Source of the DNA: Sphingobacterium sp.
Lineage (GTDB): Bacteria; Bacteroidota; Bacteroidia; Sphingobacteriales; Sphingobacteriaceae
NCBI GenBank assembly: GCA_031253985.1
Contig: JAIRVH010000172.1
Location: 1-64,000, forward strand
DNA: 64,000 nt
Direction of reading: 5' to 3'
Under the pieces are notes generated by a model, which was not told the origin of the DNA, did not search any database, and saw only the letters and a program-made list of their open reading frames with translations. Shown here one piece after another: positions 1-8,885 of the stretch; the first letter of the stretch is position 1, and each line of letters opens with the position of its first letter. The position numbers and the translations under genes were made by a program.

Positions 1-63
1 TGCACGGTAACGTTTCCTTATCTCTTTGTTTTCTGCTTCAATATCAATCACATAATCTTTCAT
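1..63 (-). CDS. Probable RelA/SpoT (p)ppGpp synthetase/hydrolase, N-terminal fragment
   Basis: Twenty-one reverse-strand codons run from an ATG at position 63 off the left edge. They read MKDYVIDIEAENKEIRKRY followed by R and A. The acidic and basic helix with an E-N-K-E-I-x-K-R-Y-R pattern resembles the start of Bacteroidota RelA/SpoT bifunctional alarmone enzymes, which continue with a leucine- and arginine-rich stretch. No catalytic motif lies inside the window, so this assignment is from memory of the family and is tentative. It is divergent from the DUF4294 gene, and the roughly 150 bases between them would hold both promoters. Confidence 0.45.
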   Translation of the reverse strand, partial: MKDYVIDIEAENKEIRKRYRA

Positions 64-215
64 AAACGTTGCAGGTAAATGATGTTTTTTGAGTAAATTT
101 GTGTAATTTAGTTAATGTATTCTTGAATACTATTTTCAAGCTAACTTATTTTGTAATAAATCTACCAAAATATTATAGCATTGACAAATTAAAAAGCGTT
201 ATTATAGTTGCCCAA

Positions 216-848
216 ATGAAGACAATATTATTTTGTTTGCTTTTTCTCACAGGGACTTTGTCCAGTTGGGCACAGTCTCAATCGCTCACACTTCCTTTGT
301 ATGGAGAAGGGGCGCAGGAGACTGTAAACAGTTATATGACAACAACCTTGGAAAGCGGAGAGATTTTACCATGGTTTCCTATTCCAGAAGTCATTGTTGT
401 AGCTAAACGGACTTGGTCAAGTGAAGAAGCGCGAAGGGAGTATCTCCGTTTTAGAAGAAACGTACTCAAGGTTCTACCTTATGCCATATACGCGCAAAAA
501 AGATATGACCAACTTGATCGGGATCTCGCTTTGACTTCCGATAAAAAAGAACACAAAGCATTAGTAGAAAAATGTGAAAGCGATGTAAAACAGATGTTTG
601 ATCGCGAAATCAAAAATATGACCATTTCTCAAGGTAAAATACTCATCAAATTGATCGATCGTTATACAGGGCATACTGGCTACGAAATGGTCAAAGAGAT
701 GAAGGGCGGAATTTCCGCTTTTTTCTACCAAGGTGTCGCAAAAATATTCGGACACAATCTAAAGTCAACCTATGACCCAAAAGAAGACTTTGCTATTGAA
801 AATATCATCAGAGAGTTTGAAAAGTCTAGACCTAAACCTGTCATGTAA
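216..848 (+). CDS. DUF4294 domain-containing exported protein
   Basis: This is a 210-residue protein of a conserved Bacteroidota family of unknown function. The open frame extends upstream to 99, but the ATG at 216 begins a clean signal peptide (MKTILFCLLFLTGTLSSWAQ, cleavage after AQ), so I take that start. The body has the DUF4294 hallmarks: a P-E-V-I-V-V-A-K-R segment, an F-R-R-N-V-L-K-V-L-P-Y-A tract, then a helical region with MTISQGKILIKLIDRYTG. The protein is probably periplasmic. A -7-like element TAAATTTG lies at 94-101. The glutathione peroxidase gene follows 19 bases downstream, so the two may be co-transcribed. No enzymatic motif is visible. Confidence 0.8.
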   Translation: MKTILFCLLFLTGTLSSWAQSQSLTLPLYGEGAQETVNSYMTTTLESGEILPWFPIPEVIVVAKRTWSSEEARREYLRFRRNVLKVLPYAIYAQKRYDQLDRDLALTSDKKEHKALVEKCESDVKQMFDREIKNMTISQGKILIKLIDRYTGHTGYEMVKEMKGGISAFFYQGVAKIFGHNLKSTYDPKEDFAIENIIREFEKSRPKPVM

Positions 849-867
849 CCAATTAAACACAAAATAG

Positions 868-1359
868 ATGAAAACAGTATATGACTTCGATGCGCTCCAG
901 TTTAACGGCAAAAAAAAATCCCTCGCTGATTTTGAAGGAAAAGTTTTGTTGATTGTCAATACTGCTAGTCAATGCCTTTTCACGAGACAGTTTAAATCGC
1001 TCGAAAAACTCTATCAAAAATACAGGGACAAAGGATTCGAAATTTTAGCTTTTCCGGCCAACAATTTCCGGAATCAGGAACCGTTAACAGGTAGTACTTT
1101 AGAAACATTCTGCCGAATCAATCAACAGGTGAGTTTTCCTATTTTCAAACGTAGTCATGTTGTCGGCGAATATACAACCCCTCTTTATCACTTTCTTTCG
1201 AACAAAGAACAAAATGGGCACATCAACAGTAAACCTTCCTGGAATTTCCACAAATACCTAATAAATAAAAAAGGTGAGGTGATTGATTTCTATTATCCGA
1301 TTACTTCGCCATTGTCAAGTAAAATTTGCCGCAATATTGAGCGTCTTTTACAAGAATAA
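868..1359 (+). CDS. Glutathione peroxidase-family (thiol) peroxidase
   Basis: A 163-residue protein that reduces hydroperoxides. The usual catalytic tetrad is all present: peroxidatic Cys36 in NTASQC, Gln70 in NQEP, and Trp125-Asn126 in WNF. The normal FPCNQF motif reads FPANNF here. Cys82 (ETFCR) sits where the resolving cysteine lies in thioredoxin-dependent family members. With no selenocysteine and no signal peptide, it is most likely a cytoplasmic, thioredoxin-dependent cysteine peroxidase. A bacillithiol gene (bshB1) follows downstream, so a low-molecular-weight thiol may also matter; that part is inference. Length is normal for the family (about 160 residues). Confidence 0.9.
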   Translation: MKTVYDFDALQFNGKKKSLADFEGKVLLIVNTASQCLFTRQFKSLEKLYQKYRDKGFEILAFPANNFRNQEPLTGSTLETFCRINQQVSFPIFKRSHVVGEYTTPLYHFLSNKEQNGHINSKPSWNFHKYLINKKGEVIDFYYPITSPLSSKICRNIERLLQE

Positions 1360-1525
1360 ACCATAAACTAATTACCTTTGCCGCACTCCGCAGGGTAGAC
1401 ATCATTCGTATATCGAATTATTGACACCGTCATTTTGAAATAGTGCCAGTACAACAATCTGACTATTCATAAGGATAAATAAGAGGATTTTCCCTTAAAA
1501 GCGGAGGCCAAATAAAAGATATTAT

Positions 1526-2257
1526 ATGTTAAAATTAGATCTATTAATCATTGCCGTACATCCCGACGATGCTGAATTGGGTGCTGGAGGAGTAATGGCA
1601 AAATATGTTGCTGAAGGAAAAAAAGTAGGAATCGTTGATTTAACACAAGGAGAACTCGGTACACGCGGTACAGCAGAAACCAGAGCACAGGAAGCGAAGC
1701 ATGCTGCTGAAATTCTAGGCTTAGCCGCAAGAGAAAACCTCGGCTTAAGAGATGGTTTTTTTGAAAATGCAGAAAAAGAGAAAATCGAAGTAATACGTGC
1801 TATCCGCAAATATCAACCAGAGATTGTGATCACAAACGCCATTACCGACCGCCATCCAGATCACGGAAGGGCAGGACAAATGGTCAACGACGCTTGCTTT
1901 CTAGCTGGCTTGAGAAGAGTGGAAACGTTTGATCAAAACAATCTTCCTCAAGAAGCCTACCGCCCTCGATTAGTACTACAATTTGTACAAGACTATTACA
2001 TCAAACCAGATGTTGTTATAGACATAACAGACTATTATCACATCAAAGAAAAATCTGTTTTAGCTTATAAAACTCAATTTTACACTGGTGAAAATGTAAA
2101 TCCGGATGAACCGCAGACTTATATCTCCAACCCAGATTTCATGGAATCTACCGCGGCTAGAGCGCGTGAATTTGGACGTTATATTCAAGCAAAATATGCT
2201 GAAGGATTTACATCGAAGAAAATCATTGGAGTAGATGATTTATTCCATTTAAAGTAA
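1526..2257 (+). CDS. bshB1: Bacillithiol biosynthesis deacetylase BshB1
   Basis: A 243-residue LmbE/PIG-L-type zinc deacetylase that removes the acetyl group from GlcNAc-malate, the second step of bacillithiol synthesis. The zinc-binding HPDDAE motif is at residues 12-17, and a second metal and catalytic motif RHPDHGR lies near residue 112. GTRGTAETR and LGLRDGFF are typical of the BshB1 subgroup. The 166 bases upstream contain a TACCTTTG -7-like box (1373-1380), so the gene may have its own promoter. BshA and BshC are not in the window. Function rests on family similarity, which is strong. Confidence 0.9.
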   Translation: MLKLDLLIIAVHPDDAELGAGGVMAKYVAEGKKVGIVDLTQGELGTRGTAETRAQEAKHAAEILGLAARENLGLRDGFFENAEKEKIEVIRAIRKYQPEIVITNAITDRHPDHGRAGQMVNDACFLAGLRRVETFDQNNLPQEAYRPRLVLQFVQDYYIKPDVVIDITDYYHIKEKSVLAYKTQFYTGENVNPDEPQTYISNPDFMESTAARAREFGRYIQAKYAEGFTSKKIIGVDDLFHLK

Positions 2258-2287
2258 AAACGATTCGCAAATATTCCCCCTATAAAA

Positions 2288-2333
2288 TCAGGCTATAACC
2301 ATATTTAATTAACTAAGTAAAGTTATAGCCTGA
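2288..2333. terminator. Bidirectional hairpin terminator between bshB1 and pstB
   Basis: TCAGGCTATAAC (2288-2299) and GTTATAGCCTGA (2322-2333) form a perfect 12-bp inverted repeat around a 22-base loop. It lies between two convergent genes, and A/T-rich flanks on both sides suit bidirectional termination. Confidence 0.6.
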
Positions 2334-2380
2334 ATAAAAGCTGCTTAACGCAATCTTCTGAACAAAGAATTAGCTTCTGC

Positions 2381-3190
2381 TTAGGATATGAATCCTTTTA
2401 CATATTGTTTAGTGATTTCATTTTGCGGGTTTAACAGCACCTGTTCCGTTGGGCCAAACTCAAGTACTTCCCCGCCATAAACAAAAAGAATATAGTCAGA
2501 CACCCGTCTTGCCTGCCGCAATATATGTGTCACCAAAACGATCGTGTAATCTTTTTTTAATTCAATCAATAACTCTTCGATTTTTGCTGTAGACAATGGA
2601 TCCAAAGCCGATGTCGATTCGTCACCAAGTATAATCTCAGGCTCTACCGCCAAGCCTCTAGCCAGGCAAAGTCTTTGCTGCTGACCGATGGACAGACCAC
2701 TAGCAGAATGTCCCAGGCGATCTTTCACTTCATCCCACAATGCTACATTCCGCAATTGTTTTTCGACAATCTTATCCAGTTCTTTCTTGCTACGAGTACC
2801 GTGTATACGTGGACCATAAGCAACATTATCATAGATAGACATAGGTAGTGGATACGGTTTTTGTGATAAAAGCCCCATTTTCTTACGAATATGTGTCACC
2901 TCAGCATTTTTACCGTAAATATCCTCGCCATTCACCAATACAGACCCCGTTATTTCAACACCTTTTGTGTCGTCTACCAAGCGGTTGAGTGTCTTTAAAA
3001 GCGTTGTCTTTCCACAACCCGAAGGACCAATAATGGAGGTTACGCTATTATTAGGCAGGGCGAGATTGATATTTTTGAGGATATGCCGTCCATCGATATA
3101 AACGTTAAGATCCTTAATTTCGATATGTGGATCAGTTAGCGGATTTATTATCGACGATTCTTTTGTTTCGATTGAAGGATATGTGTGCAT
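2381..3190 (-). CDS. pstB: Phosphate ABC transporter ATP-binding protein PstB
   Basis: A 269-residue ATPase that powers high-affinity phosphate import with PstA and PstC. Walker A GPSGCGKTT is at residues 55-63, a Q-loop follows at LLSQKPYPLP, and the ABC signature is LSIGQQQRL. The Walker B/D-loop reads ILGDESTSALDP, with Ser where nearly all PstB proteins have Pro (DEPTSALDP). The called start overlaps the end of pstA by 43 bases, which fits translational coupling. A later start is possible because the first 20 residues are poorly conserved in general. It is the last gene of a pstS-pstC-pstA-pstB operon, and no phoU follows in the window. Confidence 0.93.
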   Translation of the reverse strand: MHTYPSIETKESSIINPLTDPHIEIKDLNVYIDGRHILKNINLALPNNSVTSIIGPSGCGKTTLLKTLNRLVDDTKGVEITGSVLVNGEDIYGKNAEVTHIRKKMGLLSQKPYPLPMSIYDNVAYGPRIHGTRSKKELDKIVEKQLRNVALWDEVKDRLGHSASGLSIGQQQRLCLARGLAVEPEIILGDESTSALDPLSTAKIEELLIELKKDYTIVLVTHILRQARRVSDYILFVYGGEVLEFGPTEQVLLNPQNEITKQYVKGFIS

Positions 3191-3999
3191 ACTACAATAA
3201 TTAAAATAATGATTGTTAAAACTAAAGCCGACGCATAAGCACGCCCCTGAACTTCAGGAATAGGGCTACTTAACTGAAAAAATATGGCCAAAGGCAGTGT
3301 CGCCGCTGGTTCATCGATATATTTTGGAAGATTATCACTAAAACCTGTTGTCAATAAGACACCTGCCACGTCGCCAATGGCTCGACCAAAAGCGAGTAAA
3401 ATAGCTGTTAGTAAACCCGTACGTACACTTCTTAACATTACCTTGGCCAGCTCCCAGCGCGTAGTTCCTAGCGAAAGCGTTACATTCTTTAGATCTTCGG
3501 GAATTGTTTTGATCAGTTCATCCACCGTCCGAACCACAATAGGAACAGTAAGCAAAGTCACTGTAATAATTCCTCCCAACAAGGACGCACGAATACCCAG
3601 ATAAACCATGATTCCAAAACCAACAGCGCCATAAACAATTGAAGGAACACCATACAGCACATCAAAAAGCAGTTTTGAAAATTGTGTAACCCTGGATTTT
3701 GCACCTAAATAAACATTAAGGTAAAGGGAAATTGGTATACCGATGAAAGCGGAAAGCGCAGTTGCTACGCCAGCCAGATATAATGAACCCAGTATAGCAT
3801 TCAAAATACCGCCTTCCTTGCCGATATAAAATCCACCCTTAGGCAGCTGGCTGACCATCTCCCAGCTGAGGTAGGGAAGACCCTTATACAATATAGTTCC
3901 AACAATAAAAAAAAGGGAGGCAGTTACCGTGACGCCAGAGAGATGCATAAAACCTTTAGCTACTTTTTCATTCAGTAAACGTCTTTTTGTATTATCCAT
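3148..3999 (-). CDS. pstA: Phosphate ABC transporter permease PstA
   Basis: A 283-residue inner-membrane permease with about six hydrophobic segments. The transmembrane domain 1 signature includes the cytoplasmic coupling loop TLSLGTTRWELAKVMLRS followed by GDVAGVLLTTG, typical of PstA. It pairs with PstC to form the phosphate channel. Its start overlaps the 3' end of pstC by 8 bases, and its 3' end overlaps pstB, so the three are tightly coupled. Confidence 0.92.
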   Translation of the reverse strand: MDNTKRRLLNEKVAKGFMHLSGVTVTASLFFIVGTILYKGLPYLSWEMVSQLPKGGFYIGKEGGILNAILGSLYLAGVATALSAFIGIPISLYLNVYLGAKSRVTQFSKLLFDVLYGVPSIVYGAVGFGIMVYLGIRASLLGGIITVTLLTVPIVVRTVDELIKTIPEDLKNVTLSLGTTRWELAKVMLRSVRTGLLTAILLAFGRAIGDVAGVLLTTGFSDNLPKYIDEPAATLPLAIFFQLSSPIPEVQGRAYASALVLTIIILIIVVCTHILQSKQKNRR

Positions 4000-4888
4000 G
4001 CTGATCTCCTTCCAGTCGTCTCAATATCAGACGAGATATTAAATTAAAAACAAATATGATGACAAACAGCAATAATGCCGAAAACATCAAAGCGGATTCA
4101 TAAAGTGGAATAGACATCATTTCGCCAAAATTATTCGCAATCAAGGCCGGAATAGGATATCCTGCATCAAATATTGAGGCTGGTACTTTTGCCACATTTC
4201 CACAAACCATCAACACGGCTATTGTTTCACCAAACGCCCTAGAGGTCGACAAGACAATTGCAGCGACAATTCCCGGTCGTGCTTTTTTCAAAATAACATG
4301 TTTAATGGTGTCCCACTTTGTTGCACCCAATGATAATGACGCCGCTTTTAGCTCATAAGGTATTGTTTGAAGCACTTCAACCATAATAGAAATCATGATT
4401 GGGAAGATCATCACAGCAAGAACAATACCACCAGCAAGTACAGAATATCCTGAGGTTACAACACCAAAAATAGGGGCAATGTACAGCTGAATTAACGGAA
4501 CTATAAACAATACTCCCCAAACACCATAGAGCACCGGTGGTATAGCAGCCAAAATATTGACCAAAGGAAGCATCATATTCTTTAAGGCATCGGAAGCATA
4601 TTCAGTCAGGTAAACTGCCGTTAATACACAGAGTGGAATTGCAATGGCAAGCGAAATCAAAGTGACCGCTAGCGTCCCTGCTATAAAAGGTAAAAAACCA
4701 AATGAACCTTTCATCGGCGACCATACTTTGTCAGTCAGCAATTGAAAGATATTGCTATATTCAAATAGTGGAATTGACTTGATGGTTAGACCGACCGCGA
4801 TGATCACCACTACAGAGAGAGAGATCAGCAGCAGGAGCAAAGTGGATCGCTTCACCAGCGCATCTTTAACGAGACGGGTATTTAGCAT
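3992..4888 (-). CDS. pstC: Phosphate ABC transporter permease PstC
   Basis: A 298-residue permease with six predicted membrane helices. The PstC-typical stretch AAIPPVLYGVWGVLFI is followed by the coupling loop ASLSLGATKWDTIKHV and then SRAFGETIAVLMVCGN. It forms the phosphate translocation pore with PstA. It starts 1 base after the stop of pstS in the transcription direction, so all four pst genes form one operon. Phosphate limitation is the expected inducer from family knowledge; I did not identify a PHO box. Confidence 0.92.
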   Translation of the reverse strand: MLNTRLVKDALVKRSTLLLLLISLSVVVIIAVGLTIKSIPLFEYSNIFQLLTDKVWSPMKGSFGFLPFIAGTLAVTLISLAIAIPLCVLTAVYLTEYASDALKNMMLPLVNILAAIPPVLYGVWGVLFIVPLIQLYIAPIFGVVTSGYSVLAGGIVLAVMIFPIMISIMVEVLQTIPYELKAASLSLGATKWDTIKHVILKKARPGIVAAIVLSTSRAFGETIAVLMVCGNVAKVPASIFDAGYPIPALIANNFGEMMSIPLYESALMFSALLLFVIIFVFNLISRLILRRLEGDQHG

Positions 4889-4889
4889 G

Positions 4890-5861
4890 CTATAACTTAT
4901 TAAGTTCTTCTTTTATCAATGTTTCATTTAACGGCACATAACCGTTTTCAAGAAGCTGTGATTGTGCCTGCTTTTGAAGCACAAATGAAATAAACTCCTT
5001 CAATAGAAGTGATTCTGTCTTATGGCGCGTCACAAAGGTCAGCTCTCTGGAGGGTGGAGCAGGATACCGACCCGCTGCAACTGCCTCCGTTAATTCAGAT
5101 AAGGTGTGGTAAAACCGTTCCTCATTTTCAATCTGGCCATTTTTATTCAGATCTAATGGAACCACATCAATACGATCAAATACCTTATTTGTCTTTAGAT
5201 TATAGACGTAATTAATATTATTGAAGCCAATACCATGAATATCATCTTTAATTGCCTGCGCTATCCCAGGATCACCAAAAATTCCAATACCCTGCAAATC
5301 TTCCTGCTTATGACCAAAAAATTTAGCCCAGGTCTCCGCTGCTCCGGCTGCATCAGAACGGACATATACATTGATCGGGTCAGCTGTAAATCGAGGATCA
5401 ATTTGTTTCCAGGTTTTGAATTTTCGGCTGATAAAAATATTGGACAATTCTTCACGGCTTAAGCCTCGTTTCAAAATCGCCTGATAGTTTGGGTTGCCCG
5501 GATTAATCGTACAGATCACAGCATCCTTAGCAACAACAATTGGAACAGCCCCTTTTTTTACTTCCTGCTCATGGAGATCCCTCGAAACCATCCCAATATC
5601 AACCATACCCGTAAGCACATCGGCAATTCCTTTACCAGCCCCACCAGCTGATATGTTGAACCGTACATTGGGATGTATTTTTTTGAAGTCTTCACTCCAT
5701 ACAACTGCTAAAGGATAAAGTGCAAATGCCCCAGATAAAGAAATATTACCTTCAAACCCACGTTCTTTACTGTAACCATTCTTAACTTTAGGCGCACAGG
5801 AAGTTATTTCAAATACGATTATAAAGCTTAAAATCAAGACTATAAAACACTTTCTCATCAT
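4890..5861 (-). CDS. pstS: Phosphate-binding lipoprotein PstS
   Basis: A 323-residue substrate-binding protein of the phosphate ABC transporter. A signal sequence ends in the lipobox ITSC (Cys22), so it should be a lipid-anchored periplasmic protein. Phosphate-binding features of the PBP-like family are visible: SGAFALYPLAVVW, SAGGAGKGIADVLTG and YVRSDAAGAAETW. Start is either of two adjacent ATGs (5861 or 5858). It is the first gene of the operon and is divergent from the sulfite reductase gene across 145 bases. Confidence 0.92.
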   Translation of the reverse strand: MMRKCFIVLILSFIIVFEITSCAPKVKNGYSKERGFEGNISLSGAFALYPLAVVWSEDFKKIHPNVRFNISAGGAGKGIADVLTGMVDIGMVSRDLHEQEVKKGAVPIVVAKDAVICTINPGNPNYQAILKRGLSREELSNIFISRKFKTWKQIDPRFTADPINVYVRSDAAGAAETWAKFFGHKQEDLQGIGIFGDPGIAQAIKDDIHGIGFNNINYVYNLKTNKVFDRIDVVPLDLNKNGQIENEERFYHTLSELTEAVAAGRYPAPPSRELTFVTRHKTESLLLKEFISFVLQKQAQSQLLENGYVPLNETLIKEELNKL

Positions 5862-5955
5862 TACACCTATTAGTCTACAGGTTTTGTATATTAAATTTTA
5901 CAAGGCAAATATATATTAATTTGGTAGATATTATAGAATATTAAAAAAATATTTT

Positions 5956-5963
5956 TACATTTG
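5956..5963 (+). promoter_or_regulatory. TAnnTTTG -7 element upstream of the sulfate assimilation operon
   Basis: TACATTTG matches the Bacteroidota -7 consensus TAnnTTTG, 44 bases before the sulfite reductase ATG. No convincing -33 TTTG sits at the usual distance, so the call is weak. Confidence 0.35.
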
Positions 5964-6006
5964 ACTCCGAGAAAAGAATACTAAATCAATAGATTTTATT
6001 TGTTTT

Positions 6007-8112
6007 ATGCAAAGCTTCCGCACAGAATTAGAAAACCCAATCGTGGAAAGGGAAATTATCGAACTCGAAAAAAAGATTCGATTATTCCATGAAGGCAAGA
6101 TCGCCGACGAGAAATTTAGATCGTTGCGTTTAGCTAGGGGAGTATATGGACAAAGACAACCTGGAGTTCAGATGGTTCGTATAAAGCTTCCATTTGGAAA
6201 GGTTACGTTTAAGCAATTGATTAAAATTGCGGCGATATCAGATGAATATGCAAGCCGTAATTTGCATCTTACAACACGTCAAGATATACAGATCCATTAT
6301 GTTAGCTTGGACCGCACACCAGAACTTTGGTCCAAATTGGCCGAAGATGATATCACATTACGTGAGGCTTGCGGTAACACCGTGCGCAACGTGACAGCTT
6401 CACCAACTTCAGGTATTGATCCCAAGGAACCGTTTGATGTATCTCCATACGCACAGGCTACATTTGAATATTTCCTACGTAATCCCGTATGTGCAGAAAT
6501 GGGCAGAAAATTCAAAATGTCTTTCTCTGCCAGTGATGATGATACAGCGTTCTCTTATATTCATGATCTCGGTTTTATCCCGAAATTAAAAGTAGTTGAT
6601 GGTGTCGAAACCCGTGGCTTCAAAGTCTTATTGGGGGGAGGATTGGGCTCTCAGCCTTTCTTGGCGTCCGTTACAAACGAGTTTCTACATGAAGACGAAC
6701 TTATTCCTTATATAGAAGCTACCCTCCGTGTGTTTGACCGTTATGGCGAACGAAATAACAGAAATAAGGCACGCTTCAAATATCTTATCCAAAAATTAGG
6801 CTTAGAGGAGGTTTTGAGTTTAATTGAATCCGAAAAAATTGCCACGAAAGTAAAGACTTTTCCCATTGATCGAAGCAAAATCGAACAACCTTTAGCCCCA
6901 GATGATAGCGAGGTACCAAGTATTGATCTGGATAGTGATCTAAACTATCAAGTTTGGAAAAGCACCAATACTTTTGCACAGAAACAAGAGGGATATTACG
7001 GAGTTTATGTAAGAGTGTCCACAGGTGATATCGGTACTGACAAGGCACGCGCATTGGTAACAGGGCTAAAAAACCTGATAGCTGACGACATTCGCATTAC
7101 GCAAAATCAAAGCCTGCTATTGAAATATGCGACAGAAAAATCGCTGCCACATATTTATCAGCTGCTGAAATCACTGGATCTCGCACAGGTAGGCTTTGAC
7201 AGTACCGCAGATGTAACCACCTGCCCTGGTACAGACACTTGTAATCTTGGTATTTCAAATAGCACAGAAATGGCTCGTGTTATTGAGTCTTACATCGCCG
7301 AATTCCACCAGGATTTTGTATTTAATAGAGATCTGAAAATTAAAATCTCTGGCTGCATGAATTCTTGTGGTCAGCACGGTTTAGCGCATATCGGTTTTCA
7401 CGGTAGTTCTGTCAAAGCTGAAGGTAAAGTTGTACCTGCTGCACAAGTTATGCTGGGTGGTGGAACAATAGGAGATGGCGAAGGCCGTGTTGCCGAACGT
7501 ATTATCAAAGTACCAACAAAAAGAGTTTTGCATGTCGTTGAATGGGTACTGAACGATTACAAGAAAAATGCGGAGGAAAATGAAAATTTTCATGGTTACT
7601 ATGATAGGCAAGGAAAGAATTACTTCTACAATCTTTTAAAGCCACTTTCGGATCTGACCAATCTTGCTGAGGATGAATTTGTGGACTGGGGACATGAAGG
7701 AACTTTCCAGACAGCTATTGGCGTGGGGGAATGTGCTGGAGTCGTGATTGACTTGGTTGCAACCTTAATTTATGAGGCGGAAGAAAAATTGCAATGGGCA
7801 AATGAAACATTCCGGGAATCTAAATTCTCCGACGCTATATATCACGCATATAATGCCTTTGTACAAGCAGCAAAAGCATTATTACTAGATAAGGGAGTTA
7901 GCGCAAGTACACAAAATACGGTCATCAATGAATTCCAAGCGCATTTTGTGGAAACAGGTGAATATAGTTTTGAACAGGCATTTCCAGAACTGGTCCTACA
8001 GATCAGCAAAAATGAACCAAACGAGCACTTTGCAGCTACCTATATTCAGGAAGCAACAAAGTTTATCAATACGGTTTATCAACGTAAAAATTTAAAACCA
8101 GTATTGGTATAG
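6007..8112 (+). CDS. Siroheme-dependent sulfite (nitrite) reductase with C-terminal HEPN domain
   Basis: A 701-residue hemoprotein predicted to reduce sulfite to sulfide in sulfate assimilation. The ferredoxin-like half-domain holds NLHLTTRQDIQIHY, a siroheme-contact region, and the [4Fe-4S]-siroheme cysteines C406-x5-C412 (TCPGTDTC) and C450-x3-C454 (GCMNSC). Residues from about 570 to 690 form an added helical domain resembling HEPN (ANETFRESKFSDAIYHAYNA, QAAKALLL), seen in Bacteroidota homologues and of unclear role. No CysJ flavoprotein lies nearby, so the electron donor may be ferredoxin. Context with cobA, cysH, cysD and cysN favours sulfite over nitrite as substrate. It is first in the operon, 12 bases before cobA. 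Confidence 0.88.
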   Translation: MQSFRTELENPIVEREIIELEKKIRLFHEGKIADEKFRSLRLARGVYGQRQPGVQMVRIKLPFGKVTFKQLIKIAAISDEYASRNLHLTTRQDIQIHYVSLDRTPELWSKLAEDDITLREACGNTVRNVTASPTSGIDPKEPFDVSPYAQATFEYFLRNPVCAEMGRKFKMSFSASDDDTAFSYIHDLGFIPKLKVVDGVETRGFKVLLGGGLGSQPFLASVTNEFLHEDELIPYIEATLRVFDRYGERNNRNKARFKYLIQKLGLEEVLSLIESEKIATKVKTFPIDRSKIEQPLAPDDSEVPSIDLDSDLNYQVWKSTNTFAQKQEGYYGVYVRVSTGDIGTDKARALVTGLKNLIADDIRITQNQSLLLKYATEKSLPHIYQLLKSLDLAQVGFDSTADVTTCPGTDTCNLGISNSTEMARVIESYIAEFHQDFVFNRDLKIKISGCMNSCGQHGLAHIGFHGSSVKAEGKVVPAAQVMLGGGTIGDGEGRVAERIIKVPTKRVLHVVEWVLNDYKKNAEENENFHGYYDRQGKNYFYNLLKPLSDLTNLAEDEFVDWGHEGTFQTAIGVGECAGVVIDLVATLIYEAEEKLQWANETFRESKFSDAIYHAYNAFVQAAKALLLDKGVSASTQNTVINEFQAHFVETGEYSFEQAFPELVLQISKNEPNEHFAATYIQEATKFINTVYQRKNLKPVLV

Positions 8113-8124
8113 GGAGGGAATAGT

Positions 8125-8883
8125 ATGTCAATAAAAGCGAAAGTAACCTTAGTTGGAGCAGGCCCGGGAGATCCTGAACTGATCAGCCTTAAAGGGATAA
8201 AAGCGATAGAAAAAGCGGACGTTATTTTATATGACGCGCTTGTAAATGAAGAATTGCTTGATTATGCAGCGCCTGATTGCATCAAGATATATGTTGGAAA
8301 ACGCGCGGAACAGCTCTCAACTTCCCAGGACGAAATCAATCGTCTCCTCGTCGATTATGCACTAAATTATGGTCATGTCGTCCGTCTAAAAGGTGGTGAT
8401 CCATTTGTCTTTGGCCGCGGCGGAGAAGAAATTGATTATGTACATCAATATGGTATAGAAACAAGTGTTGTGCCAGGTATTTCCTCTGCTATTGGACTGA
8501 CTGGATTGCAGCAGCTACCACTAACTTATCGCGGTATTAGTGAAAGTTTTTGGGTGATAACGGGCTCCAAATCAGACGGCTCGTTATCCACAGACCTTTA
8601 TTTAGCCGCTGAGTCAAAAGCGACCGTTGTTGTGTTGATGGGCTATGGAAAGTTAGCCGAAATCGTGCACATTTATCGCGAAAGAAACCTACACAGCTTA
8701 CCAATTGCTTTAATTCAAAATGGTTCTTTACCAAATGAAAAAATTGTTTTTGGTACCATAGATAGCATTTTGGATGAATCTACGGAGAAAAGAGTAGGGG
8801 TGCCCGCAATTATTGTAATCGGTGAAGTGGTGGCAAAACACCGCTCATTTCAGGAAATTAAAGAAAAAGCGCTAGCCTTATAG
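8125..8883 (+). CDS. cobA: Uroporphyrinogen-III C-methyltransferase
   Basis: A 252-residue SAM-dependent enzyme that methylates uroporphyrinogen III twice to precorrin-2, the first step toward siroheme. SAM-binding motifs are clear: VGAGPGDPELISLKG at the N-terminus and RLKGGDPFVFGRGGEE in the middle, followed by VVPGISSAIG. It is the length of a stand-alone enzyme rather than the fused CysG. It sits between its cofactor client (sulfite reductase) and the next siroheme enzyme, 2 bases upstream of that gene. An AGGGAGGG purine tract precedes its ATG. Confidence 0.92.
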   Translation: MSIKAKVTLVGAGPGDPELISLKGIKAIEKADVILYDALVNEELLDYAAPDCIKIYVGKRAEQLSTSQDEINRLLVDYALNYGHVVRLKGGDPFVFGRGGEEIDYVHQYGIETSVVPGISSAIGLTGLQQLPLTYRGISESFWVITGSKSDGSLSTDLYLAAESKATVVVLMGYGKLAEIVHIYRERNLHSLPIALIQNGSLPNEKIVFGTIDSILDESTEKRVGVPAIIVIGEVVAKHRSFQEIKEKALAL

Positions 8884-8885
8884 CC

